The notes: generated from the letters alone by a model not told the origin. A stretch of 64,000 nucleotides of DNA from Ectothiorhodospira lacustris (GCF_022227845.1 NZ_JAJNQN010000017.1:1-64000); one strand, 5' to 3'; positions 37,348 through 49,036 are shown, numbered from the stretch's first letter. Made by a program: numbers and translations.

Positions 37348-40300
37348 ATGTCCCCGCCCACAGATAGGCTTACGCCCCGGAAGGCAGGAGAATCAGCCGT
37401 ATCTGCGGTCGCGGGCGAGGGGGGGTGGCTCGAATCCTCCATTGCCGAACTGCAGGTGGATGGCCGTGGGGGTATTCTCCGGGGTAACGCGTCAGCCCTG
37501 ACCCTGTTATGGGGAGAGAATGGGTCTGCTTGCCGGATGCCCTTGCCCCAACTGAAGGATTTCCAGTTGTCTCCTCCCGAAGGGGGCGCCCCGCTGGAAG
37601 CGCTCATGGAGCGGGCTGAACGCGATGGCAGTGTGCTTGGGGAGGATCTGCTGTTCAGGAGCCGGCAGGGCCGTTTGTTCCACGCGGATGTGCATGTAGC
37701 CCGTGATCCCCGCAAAACCACTGAGGCGTCGGCAGGCTTCACCGTCACTCTGGCGGAACGCCCTGAGGCCCGGGTGCCCGAGTTGGTCGGTAGTCCGTTA
37801 CTGGATTGCTTTTACAGCCTTCACTTTCTTGCCCTCGCCACGCTGTCCCCGGATGAATGCCAATGGACCGGTGTGAATGATCGGCTGCTTGAAATACTGG
37901 GATATTCTCGGGAGCAGCTATTGGGGATGACCTGGCAAGCGGTCTCCCCGAACAAGGATCATGATAATGATCAGCAGCATTTTTCCCTTTTGGCGACAGG
38001 GGATTGCGAGCGATTTTCCTGTGACAAGGCGTTCATTCGTGCCGATGGCGAGGTCGTCCGGGCATCCGTGAGCGTGCGTGCCGTGCGTCGTGATGATGGC
38101 AGGCCTTGGGCCTATTTCGTCGTTCTCCGGGATATCGGTCAGGATGGCGCTGATCTGTACGCGCAGAAGCGGCTGCAGCATCTGCAGGACATGACGATTC
38201 GGGTGAATCAGGCCATTGTTCGTAGTCATGACTGCAAGACACTCGTTAACACCTTCTGCAGCATCCTGGTGCAGCAGGGCATGTTCAGTGCCGCCTGGAT
38301 AGGGGTTTGGGAGGGCGGGGATAACAGGAAATTACGTCTGTTTGCCCTCTGCGGTGATGACGTGGGGGATATCGAGCCTCACAAATGTTCGGCTGAATGG
38401 CTGCGCAAGGGTGAGGACAGTGGACGGGACAATGTGCCGTACATGGTGGTTAATGAGCTTTCACCGGAGGAAGGGGAGGCTCATGGCGCGGCAGAGGCAT
38501 TTGCGGCGGGGATGCGCTCACTGGCCGGGTTTGCCATTACTTCCGGAGACACGGTCACCGGGACGTTGAATCTTTTCAGTACGGAGAGCCATGCCTTCAC
38601 CGCCAAGACGGTTTTCTTACTGCGGGAGATGGTTCACGACCTCTCCGTAGCGATGGAGCGTTTGCAGGCCATGGCGGTACTCAAGGCTGCCAACAGGGTG
38701 GTGGAGTCCAGCGCGGTGATACTCTGCCGCTGGCTGGCGGAGCCCGGGTGGCCGGTGGACTACATCTCTGCCAATGTGTCGCGCTGGGGTTATTCAGCGG
38801 CCGAGATGATGTCGGGTGAGAAACTGTTCATCCAACTGGTCCACCCTGATGATCGTGAGCGCCTGATCGCCGAGATGGGGCGACATATACGCCGCAAACA
38901 CAAACAGTTTCGCCAACAGTATCGAATTGTCACCGGCACCGGCAAGACCCTCTGGATCGAGGATCACAGCAGTATCGAATATGATCCTCGCGGCAATATG
39001 GTGCGCTTCGAGGGCGCGCTGACGGATATTACGGACCGCAAACGACACGAGCAGCGCGAGGCGGGCAGGAACCGGGTGCTCTCCCTGCTGGCAGGCGGCG
39101 CCGAGCTATCGGTGATACTGGATTCCCTGGCGAGGAGCGTGGAACTTGAGGATCCCGAGGTCCTGTGCGACATCACCCTGGTGGATGAAGGGCGGCACAG
39201 GCTGGTGCCGGGCGCGGCACCAAGCCTTGACGCGGATTTCCAGCAGGCGGTTTCAGAACAATCCGGGAAGGATATTTTGGGGCCGGGGGCTCTCTTGATA
39301 AACAAGCGGCAGGTCATCATATCGGCCGACATCCAGTCCGACCCCCGTTGGGCCGATTACAGGGACCTGGCCTTGGCGCGGGGGTTGGCTTCCTGCTGGT
39401 CGGTCCCTGTCCTGTCATCGCAAGGGGATGTGCTGGGCAGCTTCAATCTGTTTCACCGCCGAATCCATACCCCCTCTGAAAGTGAAATCCGCTCAATGCG
39501 CGAATTTGCAAACCTTGCCGCTATTGCCATTGAGCGTACCCAAAATCTGCAAACTTTGGAGGAGAGTGCGGAGCGCTGGCATTTTGCTCTGGAGGCGGCC
39601 GGCGATGCTGTTTTTGACTGGAACGTGCAGGCCGATACCCTGATTCAGTCCCGTCGCTGTGGTGAGATGCTGGGGTATGCAGACCATGAATTTGCCTGTT
39701 CCCGGGCAAAGGACTGGTTCCGGCGTGTGCATCCGGATGATCTGCACCATGCGCGGGAACTTCTGGATCGACATCTGGAAGGCAACTCACCTCATTACGA
39801 GACCGAGCACCGTGTGCGCGGCAAGGACGGTGGCTGGCGGTGGATTCTGGCCCGTGGCCTGGTGGTGCGACGTGATTCGAAGGGTAGCCCTCTGCGCATG
39901 GTCGGGACCATTTCCGATATTACGGATCGCAAGCGAATGGAGCAGGAACTCAGGGAGATGGCGACCACTGATCATCTCACCGGGCTTTCCAATCGGCGTC
40001 ATTTTCTCGATCGTATGCAGGATGAAATCCTGCGTATGGACCGTAATCCTGATCACCAGGCCGCGGTGATGATGCTGGACCTGGATCATTTCAAGCATGT
40101 GAACGATACCCATGGCCATTCTACCGGCGATACGGTTCTCCGGCATTTCGCGTCACTGGTTCGATATTGTCTGCGTAAAAGTGACTTTGCGGGTCGTATG
40201 GGGGGAGAAGAGTTTGCCGTGCTGCTGCCGGATACCGATCTCCAGGACGCCATCGCTCTGGCGGAGCGACTCAGGAAACGCATTGCCCGGATCCCTGTTC

Positions 40301-40479
40301 GCACTGAGGATCTGGAAATTTCCATCACGGTGAGTATCGGCATTACCTGCCTGTCATCGCGGGATATCCTGCCGGATCATGCCCTGCAACGGGCGGATGA
40401 GGCCCTGTATCGGGCCAAGACCAGCGGCCGTAATCGGATTGACGTAGCGAAGGTTGCCCCCGCTTCAGGCACTCCCTGA
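37348..40479 (+). CDS. Multi-PAS/GAF diguanylate cyclase
   Basis: A 1043-residue cytosolic sensor that makes cyclic di-GMP. Order as read: a weak PAS-like start (to ~130), PAS (~150-265), GAF (~285-435), PAS (~450-570, ending LTDITDRKRHEQ), GAF (~575-740), PAS (~745-870, ending ISDITDRKRMEQE), GGDEF (~875-1040). The active site is GGEEF at 952-956 and the inhibitory RxxD site is RKSD at 943-946, so the enzyme should be active and product-inhibited. No EAL domain and no membrane helices are seen. A GAGGA site lies seven bases before the ATG. The signal sensed is unknown. Confidence 0.92.
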   Translation: MSPPTDRLTPRKAGESAVSAVAGEGGWLESSIAELQVDGRGGILRGNASALTLLWGENGSACRMPLPQLKDFQLSPPEGGAPLEALMERAERDGSVLGEDLLFRSRQGRLFHADVHVARDPRKTTEASAGFTVTLAERPEARVPELVGSPLLDCFYSLHFLALATLSPDECQWTGVNDRLLEILGYSREQLLGMTWQAVSPNKDHDNDQQHFSLLATGDCERFSCDKAFIRADGEVVRASVSVRAVRRDDGRPWAYFVVLRDIGQDGADLYAQKRLQHLQDMTIRVNQAIVRSHDCKTLVNTFCSILVQQGMFSAAWIGVWEGGDNRKLRLFALCGDDVGDIEPHKCSAEWLRKGEDSGRDNVPYMVVNELSPEEGEAHGAAEAFAAGMRSLAGFAITSGDTVTGTLNLFSTESHAFTAKTVFLLREMVHDLSVAMERLQAMAVLKAANRVVESSAVILCRWLAEPGWPVDYISANVSRWGYSAAEMMSGEKLFIQLVHPDDRERLIAEMGRHIRRKHKQFRQQYRIVTGTGKTLWIEDHSSIEYDPRGNMVRFEGALTDITDRKRHEQREAGRNRVLSLLAGGAELSVILDSLARSVELEDPEVLCDITLVDEGRHRLVPGAAPSLDADFQQAVSEQSGKDILGPGALLINKRQVIISADIQSDPRWADYRDLALARGLASCWSVPVLSSQGDVLGSFNLFHRRIHTPSESEIRSMREFANLAAIAIERTQNLQTLEESAERWHFALEAAGDAVFDWNVQADTLIQSRRCGEMLGYADHEFACSRAKDWFRRVHPDDLHHARELLDRHLEGNSPHYETEHRVRGKDGGWRWILARGLVVRRDSKGSPLRMVGTISDITDRKRMEQELREMATTDHLTGLSNRRHFLDRMQDEILRMDRNPDHQAAVMMLDLDHFKHVNDTHGHSTGDTVLRHFASLVRYCLRKSDFAGRMGGEEFAVLLPDTDLQDAIALAERLRKRIARIPVRTEDLEISITVSIGITCLSSRDILPDHALQRADEALYRAKTSGRNRIDVAKVAPASGTP

Positions 40480-40557
40480 GGCGAGGGGGCGAAAAATACG
40501 AGATTTCGGGCTAGAATGCCCCGTCCTCTAATCTAGGGATGTTCAGAGTTCATCAGC

Positions 40558-40971
40558 GTGAATAGCAAACCCAATATCGTCCTGTCTTCACAGGATTTCG
40601 ACAGGCTGGACAGCCTGCTGGCGTCGATTTCAGAAAACGCCTTCCCCGGTAAGGCCGCCTTGCAGGCCGAGCTGGACCGTGCCGAGGTGGTCGATCCGGG
40701 ACAGATCCCGCCGACGGTGGTGACCATGAACTCCACCGTGCGCTTTGTCATGGACGGTACCGGCGAGACCTTCTGCATGACGTTGGTCTACCCCAAGGAC
40801 AGCACCGGGCAGCCGGACAGGGTGTCCATCCTTGCCCCCGTGGGCAGTGCATTGCTGGGTTTGTCCGTGGGAGACCAGATCGAGTGGCCCAGGCCCGGTG
40901 GCGGGGTCATCAAGGTCCGTATCGATGAAATCCTTTATCAGCCTGAAAGTGCAGGGGATTTTCATCGCTGA
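40558..40971 (+). CDS. rnk: Nucleoside diphosphate kinase regulator Rnk
   Basis: The 137-residue protein starts at GTG and has the small helical N-terminal part plus the GreA/GreB-type C-terminal barrel (VRFVMDGTGETFCMTLVYP, ILAPVGSALLGLSVGDQIEW, then VRIDEILYQPESAGDF). This matches Rnk, which binds RNA polymerase as a Gre-factor relative. A TAGAAT hexamer about 45 bases upstream may be its -10. Confidence 0.9.
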   Translation: MNSKPNIVLSSQDFDRLDSLLASISENAFPGKAALQAELDRAEVVDPGQIPPTVVTMNSTVRFVMDGTGETFCMTLVYPKDSTGQPDRVSILAPVGSALLGLSVGDQIEWPRPGGGVIKVRIDEILYQPESAGDFHR

Positions 40972-40995
40972 AGCGCTGATTTTCTAGTCCCGTGC

Positions 40996-41026
40996 CCCGG
41001 TCGCTCCTGGCGACCGGGAGCGGTCC
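40996..41026 (+). terminator. Terminator after rnk
   Basis: CCCGGTCGC-TCCTG-GCGACCGGG (nine perfect pairs, 40996-41018) is followed by AGCGGTCCTTTT. Confidence 0.65.
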
Positions 41027-41091
41027 TTTTCAAACACCAATTGCACACCGTGCTCTGTCCCCTGGTCGGGTTCGCTGTGCTGGAGAAATGA

Positions 41092-42444
<1,353 letters not shown>

Positions 42445-42472
42445 TTTCCCGACCCTGTCCGTTGTTGCACAA

Positions 42473-42514
42473 GACCGACCCGCGCCATGAACAGCGCGGG
42501 TCGGTTTTTTTTTA
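42473..42514 (+). terminator. Terminator after gdhA
   Basis: ACCGACCCGCGC pairs perfectly with GCGCGGGTCGGT around an 8-base loop, followed by a run of nine T. This is a strong intrinsic terminator. Confidence 0.93.
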
Positions 42515-42526
42515 CTTTCAAGAAGC

Positions 42527-45133
42527 TCAGGGGATGCCGTTGCGTCTGAGGACACAGCAAAGAACCTGCTGGCTGACCACATCCGCCATCAGTCTGAGAT
42601 CCAGCCCCCGCACATCATGAATCGTGACGGCTGCCAGCACCGAATCGTCCAATCCTTCCACCAGATTGGGAGCGATGGTTTCCTGTGAAAGGCTATCGAG
42701 CCACTCCGGTCTATAGTCTGTATCCTTTTCCCGGGGCATCAGCGCCACATAGGCAATCCGTGATTCCACCAGATCCTGAAAGAAGTGGGAGCCATAGGAA
42801 AGATCCGGTATCACTCCTCCACCCAGTTCGGCGACTTCCACCAGCACCGCCATGCGACTGATGTCGGCAAAACGGATCGGCACACCCAGTTCCGGGGTGC
42901 TGGTGCCCCAGCGGCCGGGGCCGATCAGCAGGGTAGGCTGATCATCCCGGTCCGACATGCGCCGGTTGATCTGTCCCACCAGGCGGGCCACGGTATATTT
43001 CCGGCGGGTGTCCAGGGCACTGTAGCGCCCTCCGTCCACGCGGATGATGCGCGCTATGGGCTGATCCAGGCTGCCGCCCATGAAATGCCCCTGGTTGCGG
43101 AACAGGATCGAAGCGTCATCGGGGGCAGAGGGGAGCCGGATTTGCCGGTTCCCTCCCTGGGTCTGCAGGGGGCGGCACTGAACCAGATTGAACGACGGGG
43201 TGCCGTCCTCGCCCAGGTGGACGGTGAACTCCACGTCCACCGGATGGGCGTATATGGACTCCAGTGTCTGCAACAGCCCCTGCATCATGGGTACGAAAGG
43301 CGTCCTGTGCAGGAGTGGCGCAAAGGTCAGTCGCCACACCGGCGGCCCACCCAGGACCCTGGAACGCTCGCTGGCCTCCCGATCCGGCTCTGCGCACCAC
43401 TGCAGTACATGATCCATGTCCGCGTTGACCAGATCCCGCAGGGGGTGGCTGACCAGTTCGTTGTCCAGTACATCCAGGGTGTCCACCTTGTGCTGGAAAA
43501 AACGGCCGTCGTCCGCATGGGCAAAGGGGCGTTTGAGAGGGTGATCCAGGGCGATGATGCAGGCGTGATCGCCGTCGTTGCGGTCCACAGCCCGCGTGCC
43601 CAGTCCCATGACCAGGCGTACCATGCCCGCGGCCGGGTCCATGTCCCGATCCCAGACGAAGATATTGCGGGAGACCCCCACGCCGGCGGCATCCGGCAGG
43701 TAGTGGCGGCCATGATAGCGGCCATTCACCCGCTGCAGCAGCAGGGCCATGGGTTCTTCCAGGTCCGCCAGTCCCCGCTGGCTGCGGTAGACGAGGGCAT
43801 CCTCGCTCATGGCGCTGGCAAAGACCTGGCAGATGGCCTGTTCCAGTTGCTCCAGCCGTTCCTCAGGAGTCCCCTGATTGACACAGAAGACGCTTTCGTA
43901 CTTGCCTGCAAAGGCGTTGCCGAAGCCGTCTTCCAGTAGACTGCTGGAGCGCACGAGGATGGGATACTGACCAAAGTAGTCCAGCATCCTGGCCAACTCC
44001 TCGCGGATCTCATCGGGCAGGCGGCCATGAAGCATCCGCTCGTGCAGGGCCTGCCCCTCGCTGTAATAACCGTCCGGCGTGCGCTGGCGCATGATTCTGG
44101 GCCACCAGCCGTTGTGTACCAGAAAGGAGTAGTAGACGTCGGTCCCCAGAAAGAAGGAGTCATGGGGTTCCAGGTGCCGTTCCCAGGTCTTGGGATCTTC
44201 CCGACGCAGGATCTGCCGGGCCAGGAGCATCCCCGCCGCCTTGCCGCCGATATGGCCGCTACCGATCATGCGGGCACGGATGGACATGAGGTCCTCCAGA
44301 CTGAAATAACGGCGGGACATCGCCAGGATGCGTTCATCCCGGCCCAGCATGACCCGGCACAGGCGTTCCACCTGGGCGGTCCGGCCCGCCTCGTCATCGG
44401 GGCGACGCAGCTGTTCTGCCGCCTCCAGGAACAGGGCGTTCCAGTAATCCAACTGGCGTTGCGGCCCCTGGCTGTGGTCCTGTTCCAGGGCAGTCTGTAC
44501 CCGGGTGGCGTCACTGCTGTCGATCACCGGGGGAAACTGATCGCCCTTCTGGCGATGGGGCAGGAACATGGTGGGTGAATGGCGTTTCCAGACCTTGACC
44601 GGCTGGATGTGGCATTCCTCAGGGGTGCGCCGCACGTCGATCAGGACCTGGGTGGTCTGCCGGATGCGGGCCACGGTGTGATGGGAGTGGCGATGTCGCA
44701 GAAGGCCGAAGTAGGCCACCGTGTCCAGTTCATATAGATAGGGGCAGACCACCTGGAAAAAATTGCCCACCATCAGGTCCGTGGCCCAGGCCGAGAGCAG
44801 GTCGGACAGGCAGTCGAAGACATAAAAGGCGCCGCGTCCATGGTCGGTGATCAACTGGTAGACATGACAGGTAAAGGCCTCAAAGCCGCATAGGGCATCC
44901 AGATGGACGATGTGGACATCCGGCCCCGGTTCCACGAGGGGGGCATGGCGGCCAAAGCGCAGGTAGATGATGGCGCGTTGCCGTTCTCGGGCTGCAGCCA
45001 GAAAGGGGCCGATGAAGCGCCGGTAGTCATCCATGTGGTCCACGCGCCAGACCACGTTGTCGCCGATACGAAGACTGTCGATAACGGCATCAAGGCCGTT
45101 CAGTCCGGTGGATACCCTGTTGTCCTGATTCAT
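42527..45133 (-). CDS. PEP-synthase-like ATP-grasp protein with KaiC/RecA-like N-terminal domain
   Basis: An 868-residue protein with two parts. The first ~220 residues look like a KaiC/GvpD RecA-type fold (STGLNGLDAVIDSLRIGDNV, then IVHLDAL and FYVFDCLSDLLSAW), but no Walker A GxxxxGK[ST] is present. The rest resembles the PEP/pyruvate-binding ATP-grasp domain of PEP synthase and PPDK: IGGKAAGMLLARQIL, PILVRSSSLLEDGFGNAFAGK, then VEFTVHLGEDGTPSFNLVQCRPLQ. The phosphohistidine swivel domain and the PEP-binding TIM barrel of true PpsA/PPDK are missing. The substrate is unknown. ATG 45133 has AGGA upstream; an in-frame ATG lies at 45217. Confidence 0.75.
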   Translation of the reverse strand: MNQDNRVSTGLNGLDAVIDSLRIGDNVVWRVDHMDDYRRFIGPFLAAARERQRAIIYLRFGRHAPLVEPGPDVHIVHLDALCGFEAFTCHVYQLITDHGRGAFYVFDCLSDLLSAWATDLMVGNFFQVVCPYLYELDTVAYFGLLRHRHSHHTVARIRQTTQVLIDVRRTPEECHIQPVKVWKRHSPTMFLPHRQKGDQFPPVIDSSDATRVQTALEQDHSQGPQRQLDYWNALFLEAAEQLRRPDDEAGRTAQVERLCRVMLGRDERILAMSRRYFSLEDLMSIRARMIGSGHIGGKAAGMLLARQILRREDPKTWERHLEPHDSFFLGTDVYYSFLVHNGWWPRIMRQRTPDGYYSEGQALHERMLHGRLPDEIREELARMLDYFGQYPILVRSSSLLEDGFGNAFAGKYESVFCVNQGTPEERLEQLEQAICQVFASAMSEDALVYRSQRGLADLEEPMALLLQRVNGRYHGRHYLPDAAGVGVSRNIFVWDRDMDPAAGMVRLVMGLGTRAVDRNDGDHACIIALDHPLKRPFAHADDGRFFQHKVDTLDVLDNELVSHPLRDLVNADMDHVLQWCAEPDREASERSRVLGGPPVWRLTFAPLLHRTPFVPMMQGLLQTLESIYAHPVDVEFTVHLGEDGTPSFNLVQCRPLQTQGGNRQIRLPSAPDDASILFRNQGHFMGGSLDQPIARIIRVDGGRYSALDTRRKYTVARLVGQINRRMSDRDDQPTLLIGPGRWGTSTPELGVPIRFADISRMAVLVEVAELGGGVIPDLSYGSHFFQDLVESRIAYVALMPREKDTDYRPEWLDSLSQETIAPNLVEGLDDSVLAAVTIHDVRGLDLRLMADVVSQQVLCCVLRRNGIP

Positions 45134-45333
45134 GGTTCCTGCTCCCCTCCTGCTGATTGCCCTGCCAATGACCTGTGTCACACCGGTAAAGCCACTTGCG
45201 GCCCTGTACCTATTCACCCGTTGCAGATCGCCTAGTATTATGGCTGGCTACGCCATCTGGCTCGGGTCTGAACGCGCAGCCGGTTTGCCCGGCGGCCTGA
45301 GTACATGGCAATCAATTCTACAGGGGATCAGAA

Positions 45334-45777
45334 ATGGCATTGATAGACTGTCCTGAATGCGGACGTCAGGTCTCGGACAAGGCACCTACCTGTCCGGGCT
45401 GCGGTGCACCCATCGCCGCCCTGGAGTCCACCGAGTCCCAGGCCTGGCAGCAGACCGCCTCCGAAGAGCCGGCAGAGGCTCAGACCCGGACCCCGGTGGA
45501 GCAGCAGGAGCCGGAAGTGGACGAGGAATGGCTGCGTGGTGAGCAGGAATACCTGGCTTTTACCGATCGGGTTCAGCGCCATCGCATCATGTCGGTGGTA
45601 CTGTTCTTCGCTGGTCTGAGCCTGGGCATGGGCATGAAGAGCTTCATGGGGACCGGCGGTGATGAAGGTCGCGCCCTGGTATTCTATATCGCTGATATCA
45701 TGGTCTATGCAGGGATTATCTGGCTGTTCTACAACGAGGCCAGAAACCTCTGGTACCACCGCAAGCTGGGCGGTTGA
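45334..45777 (+). CDS. Zinc-ribbon membrane protein, unknown function
   Basis: The 147-residue protein opens with a zinc ribbon (CPECGRQVSDKAPTCPGCG, residues 6-24). An acidic linker rich in E, Q and T follows, then two membrane helices near residues 84-103 and 112-133. Such proteins are common and uncharacterised. It lies divergently from the PEP-synthase-like gene, with TAGTATTAT about 100 bases upstream as a possible -10. Confidence 0.75.
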   Translation: MALIDCPECGRQVSDKAPTCPGCGAPIAALESTESQAWQQTASEEPAEAQTRTPVEQQEPEVDEEWLRGEQEYLAFTDRVQRHRIMSVVLFFAGLSLGMGMKSFMGTGGDEGRALVFYIADIMVYAGIIWLFYNEARNLWYHRKLGG

Positions 45778-45778
45778 A

Positions 45779-45804
45779 AAAAAACCGTCCCGGGGCAGGT
45801 TTTT
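45779..45804 (+). terminator. Weak terminator after the zinc-ribbon gene
   Basis: An imperfect ACC..CCC / GGGG..GGT hairpin is flanked by A and T runs and followed by TTTTT. It separates this gene from bchL. Confidence 0.4.
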
Positions 45805-45921
45805 GCCGTAGTGGTCCCGGCCCGGGATGGCCGGCAGGCCCTTTTTTCCCGTTTTCCACGTCGCGTTACTTCGGCGGAATTTATTAGATGATCGCGTCGA
45901 AGGCATTTCCGAGGAGGCTAA

Positions 45922-46821
<900 letters not shown>

Positions 46822-46867
46822 TGAGTGCTAACGTATCCGTTCATTCCGGCCGCGGGGAGTCCTGGCG

Positions 46868-48310
46868 ATGAGCAAGGGTGTATCCGGTGCTTTCATGGGA
46901 CTGCTCGGCCGGTTCGGTACCAAGATCCTGCCGTTTGCCGATGCGGCCACCAAGGATTTGCCGCTGCCGCGATTGTTGCGCCTGGCGCTGTTTCAGGTGG
47001 CCGTGGCCATGTCCATGGTCCTGCTTACCGGGACCCTGAACCGGGTCATGGTGGTGGAGCAGGGGGTCTCGGCCTGGATCGTGGCCCTGATGGTGTCGCT
47101 GCCCCTGCTGTTTGCCCCCTTGCGGGCACTGATGGGGCATCGATCGGACAATCACCGGTCCGCCTTCGGCTGGCGGCGGGTACCCTACCTATGGATGGGG
47201 ACGCTGCTGCAGTTCAGTGGTCTGGCCATCATGCCCTTTGCTCTGTTGGTGCTGTCGGACGGTAGCGGGCCGGCCTTTCTCGGTCCGCTGGCGGCTGCCA
47301 TTGCCTTCCTGCTGGTGGGGGCGGGCATGCACATGACCCAGACCGCGGGCCTGGCCCTGGCCACGGATCTGGCCGCTCCCGAACAGCGTCCTCGTGTCGT
47401 GGCCCTGCTGTACGTGGTGCTGTTGCTGGGCATGGTGCTTGCGTCCTCCATCTTTGGTTTCGTGCTGACCGACTACACGCCGGGACGACTGATCGAGGTG
47501 CTGCAGGGGGTGGCCGTACTGACCATCCTGCTGAACCTGGCGGCCCTGTGGAAGCAGGAGGCGATCAATCAGCAGCGTGCCAAGGCCCGGCACGAACCAA
47601 GTGTCCCCTTCATGGAAGCCTGGCGATCCTTCAGCGGCATCGGCCATATTCGTCGCTTGCTGGTGGTGATCGCCCTGGGAACCGCCGGATTCAATATGCA
47701 GGACATCCTGCTGGAACCCTATGGTGGTGAAATTCTGGGCATGTCGGTGGCAGCCACCACCACACTGACCGCCACCTGGGCCACGGGTATGTTGATTGCC
47801 TTTGCCCTGGCGGCAAGACTGCTGACCCGTGGCGCCAACTGCTACCGGATTGCCGCCACGGGGGCTGGTGTTGGGGTCCTGGCCTTCATCGTGGTCGTGA
47901 TCGCGGTGCCGATGGATTCCACCATCGTCTTTCGTTGCGGCGCTTTCCTGATCGGTTTTGGTGGCGGCCTGTTTGCGGTGTCCACCCTGCTGGCAATGAT
48001 GGGCTTTGCCCAAAATGAGCAGAGCGGCATGGCTGTGGGTGCCTGGGGCGCGGTGCAGGCGACCGCCGCCGGGGGTGCCATCTTCCTGGGCGGTGCCATT
48101 CGCGACATTGTGGGCTGGATAACCGGCAGTGGCTGGCTGGGAGAGGCCTTGACCGCGCCGGCCACCGGATATCTGGCGGTGTACTACCTGGAGATTGTCC
48201 TGCTGCTGGCTGTACTGGTGGTGATGATCCCATTGCTGCGTGCCAGGGAAGAACCACCTGCTGCCGGCCCGCAGGGCAAGTTCGGCATGACTGACTTCCC
48301 GACCGTCTGA
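46868..48310 (+). CDS. pucC: PucC/LhaA-family light-harvesting assembly transporter
   Basis: A 480-residue, 12-helix member of the BCD (bacteriochlorophyll delivery) MFS family, needed to assemble antenna complexes. Helical segments are seen throughout; MLLTGTLNRVMVVE-like and FGWRRVPYLWMGTLLQFSG segments near residues 55-120 are typical of PucC, LhaA and BchP-linked ORFs. Whether it serves LH1 (LhaA) or LH2 (PucC) cannot be settled; adjacent antenna genes favour a direct role with them. GGGGAG precedes the ATG. It starts 46 bases after bchL and is probably cotranscribed. Confidence 0.9.
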   Translation: MSKGVSGAFMGLLGRFGTKILPFADAATKDLPLPRLLRLALFQVAVAMSMVLLTGTLNRVMVVEQGVSAWIVALMVSLPLLFAPLRALMGHRSDNHRSAFGWRRVPYLWMGTLLQFSGLAIMPFALLVLSDGSGPAFLGPLAAAIAFLLVGAGMHMTQTAGLALATDLAAPEQRPRVVALLYVVLLLGMVLASSIFGFVLTDYTPGRLIEVLQGVAVLTILLNLAALWKQEAINQQRAKARHEPSVPFMEAWRSFSGIGHIRRLLVVIALGTAGFNMQDILLEPYGGEILGMSVAATTTLTATWATGMLIAFALAARLLTRGANCYRIAATGAGVGVLAFIVVVIAVPMDSTIVFRCGAFLIGFGGGLFAVSTLLAMMGFAQNEQSGMAVGAWGAVQATAAGGAIFLGGAIRDIVGWITGSGWLGEALTAPATGYLAVYYLEIVLLLAVLVVMIPLLRAREEPPAAGPQGKFGMTDFPTV

Positions 48311-48313
48311 AAG

Positions 48314-48348
48314 CCCTTCTTCCCCGGTGTTTGGCCGGGGAAGAAGGG
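48314..48348 (+). terminator. Long perfect hairpin after pucC
   Basis: CCCTTCTTCCCCGG (48314-48327) pairs perfectly with CCGGGGAAGAAGGG (48335-48348) around TGTTTGG. No T run follows, so it may stop transcription poorly and rather protect the 3' end of the bchL-pucC message. Confidence 0.65.
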
Positions 48349-48364
48349 GGGCGGGATGAAAAAC

Positions 48365-48378
48365 TTGACCCCGGTCAA
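48365..48378. promoter_or_regulatory. Palindrome TTGACC-CC-GGTCAA, possible operator
   Basis: Six-base perfect arms with a two-base centre lie about 40 bases upstream of the -35 of antenna promoter 1. No matching copy was seen at promoter 2. No regulator can be named. Confidence 0.35.
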
Positions 48379-48418
48379 CAGCAGTGCCGCATTCGCCTCG
48401 AAAGCATGTTCTCCCCCG

Positions 48419-48450
48419 TTGACACGGAAACGTGTCAGCGTAGACTTACA
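48419..48450 (+). promoter_or_regulatory. Antenna promoter 1 with overlapping CrtJ/PpsR-like box
   Basis: TTGACA (48419-48424), 16 bases, TAGACT (48441-48446). A palindrome TGACACG-GAAA-CGTGTCA (48420-48437) fills the -35 and spacer. TGT-N12-ACA (48433-48450) covers the -10, the form of site bound by CrtJ/PpsR aerobic repressors of photosynthesis genes. The same arrangement recurs at promoter 2. The leader to beta 1 is about 110 bases. Confidence 0.7.
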
Positions 48451-48561
48451 GCCAGACTCAAGGCAGGGGATTGAAGCCCGAATTCAGGGCAACGAAGCGA
48501 ATACCGCTGCTGGAGTCGATGAATTCGAGTAGTCACAGCAAACCCTATGGAGGGTCTTTGA

Positions 48562-48711
48562 ATGTCCGACGAATACGTGCAGAGCATTTCCGGTCTTACC
48601 GAAGAGCAGGCCAAGGAATTCCACGAGCAGTTCAAGACCACCTTCACCGTGTTCATGGCGCTTGCCGCTGCTGCTCACTTCCTCGTCTACGTGTGGAGAC
48701 CGTTCTACTAA
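48562..48711 (+). CDS. Light-harvesting complex beta polypeptide 1
   Basis: A 49-residue antenna beta chain. The polar N terminus has SGLTEEQAKEFHEQFKTTF with the conserved His, one membrane helix follows, and the bacteriochlorophyll-ligand His is in AAAAHFLVYVWRPFY. The WRPF end resembles LH1 and some LH2 beta chains, so LH1 versus LH2 is left open. GGAGGGTC lies ahead of the ATG. It is too short for ordinary gene callers. Beta precedes alpha here, the usual order. There is no pufL or pufM next to it, which argues for an accessory (puc-like) operon. Confidence 0.93.
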   Translation: MSDEYVQSISGLTEEQAKEFHEQFKTTFTVFMALAAAAHFLVYVWRPFY

Positions 48712-48788
48712 GAACGGCACCACTGCACGGTCATCCCGTGCGACTTTGACTGAGCTTCAGTTCGAAAATAATTGACAGGGTGATTCCA

Positions 48789-48995
48789 ATGAGCGAATAC
48801 AGAGCAAAGCGGCCGAGCAATCCTTCCGACGACTGGAAGCTGTGGCTGGTGGTCAACCCCGGCACTTGGCTGATGCCGATCCTGATGGCTGTTCTGGTGG
48901 TGGCCTTGGCTGTGCACGCTTTCGTGTATGCCAACGACAGCTACAACCCGCTGCGCGGCGATGTGACCGCTGTGCAGGCTGAGGAAGCTGCCTGA
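48789..48995 (+). CDS. Light-harvesting complex alpha polypeptide 1
   Basis: A 68-residue antenna alpha chain. A charged N-terminal extension (MSEYRAKRPSNPSDDW) precedes KLWLVVNPGTWLMP, the LH2-like VVNP interface motif. The helix contains the ligand His in ALAVHAFVYAND and is followed by a polar acidic tail. ATG 48789 is chosen over an upstream GTG/ATG because the same MSEYR start recurs in alpha 2. It lies 77 bases after beta 1 and ahead of a strong terminator. Confidence 0.92.
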   Translation: MSEYRAKRPSNPSDDWKLWLVVNPGTWLMPILMAVLVVALAVHAFVYANDSYNPLRGDVTAVQAEEAA

Positions 48996-49036
48996 GTCGC
49001 TGATTCCTTAATCAGCGCTTCAGTGTAATTATAAAA

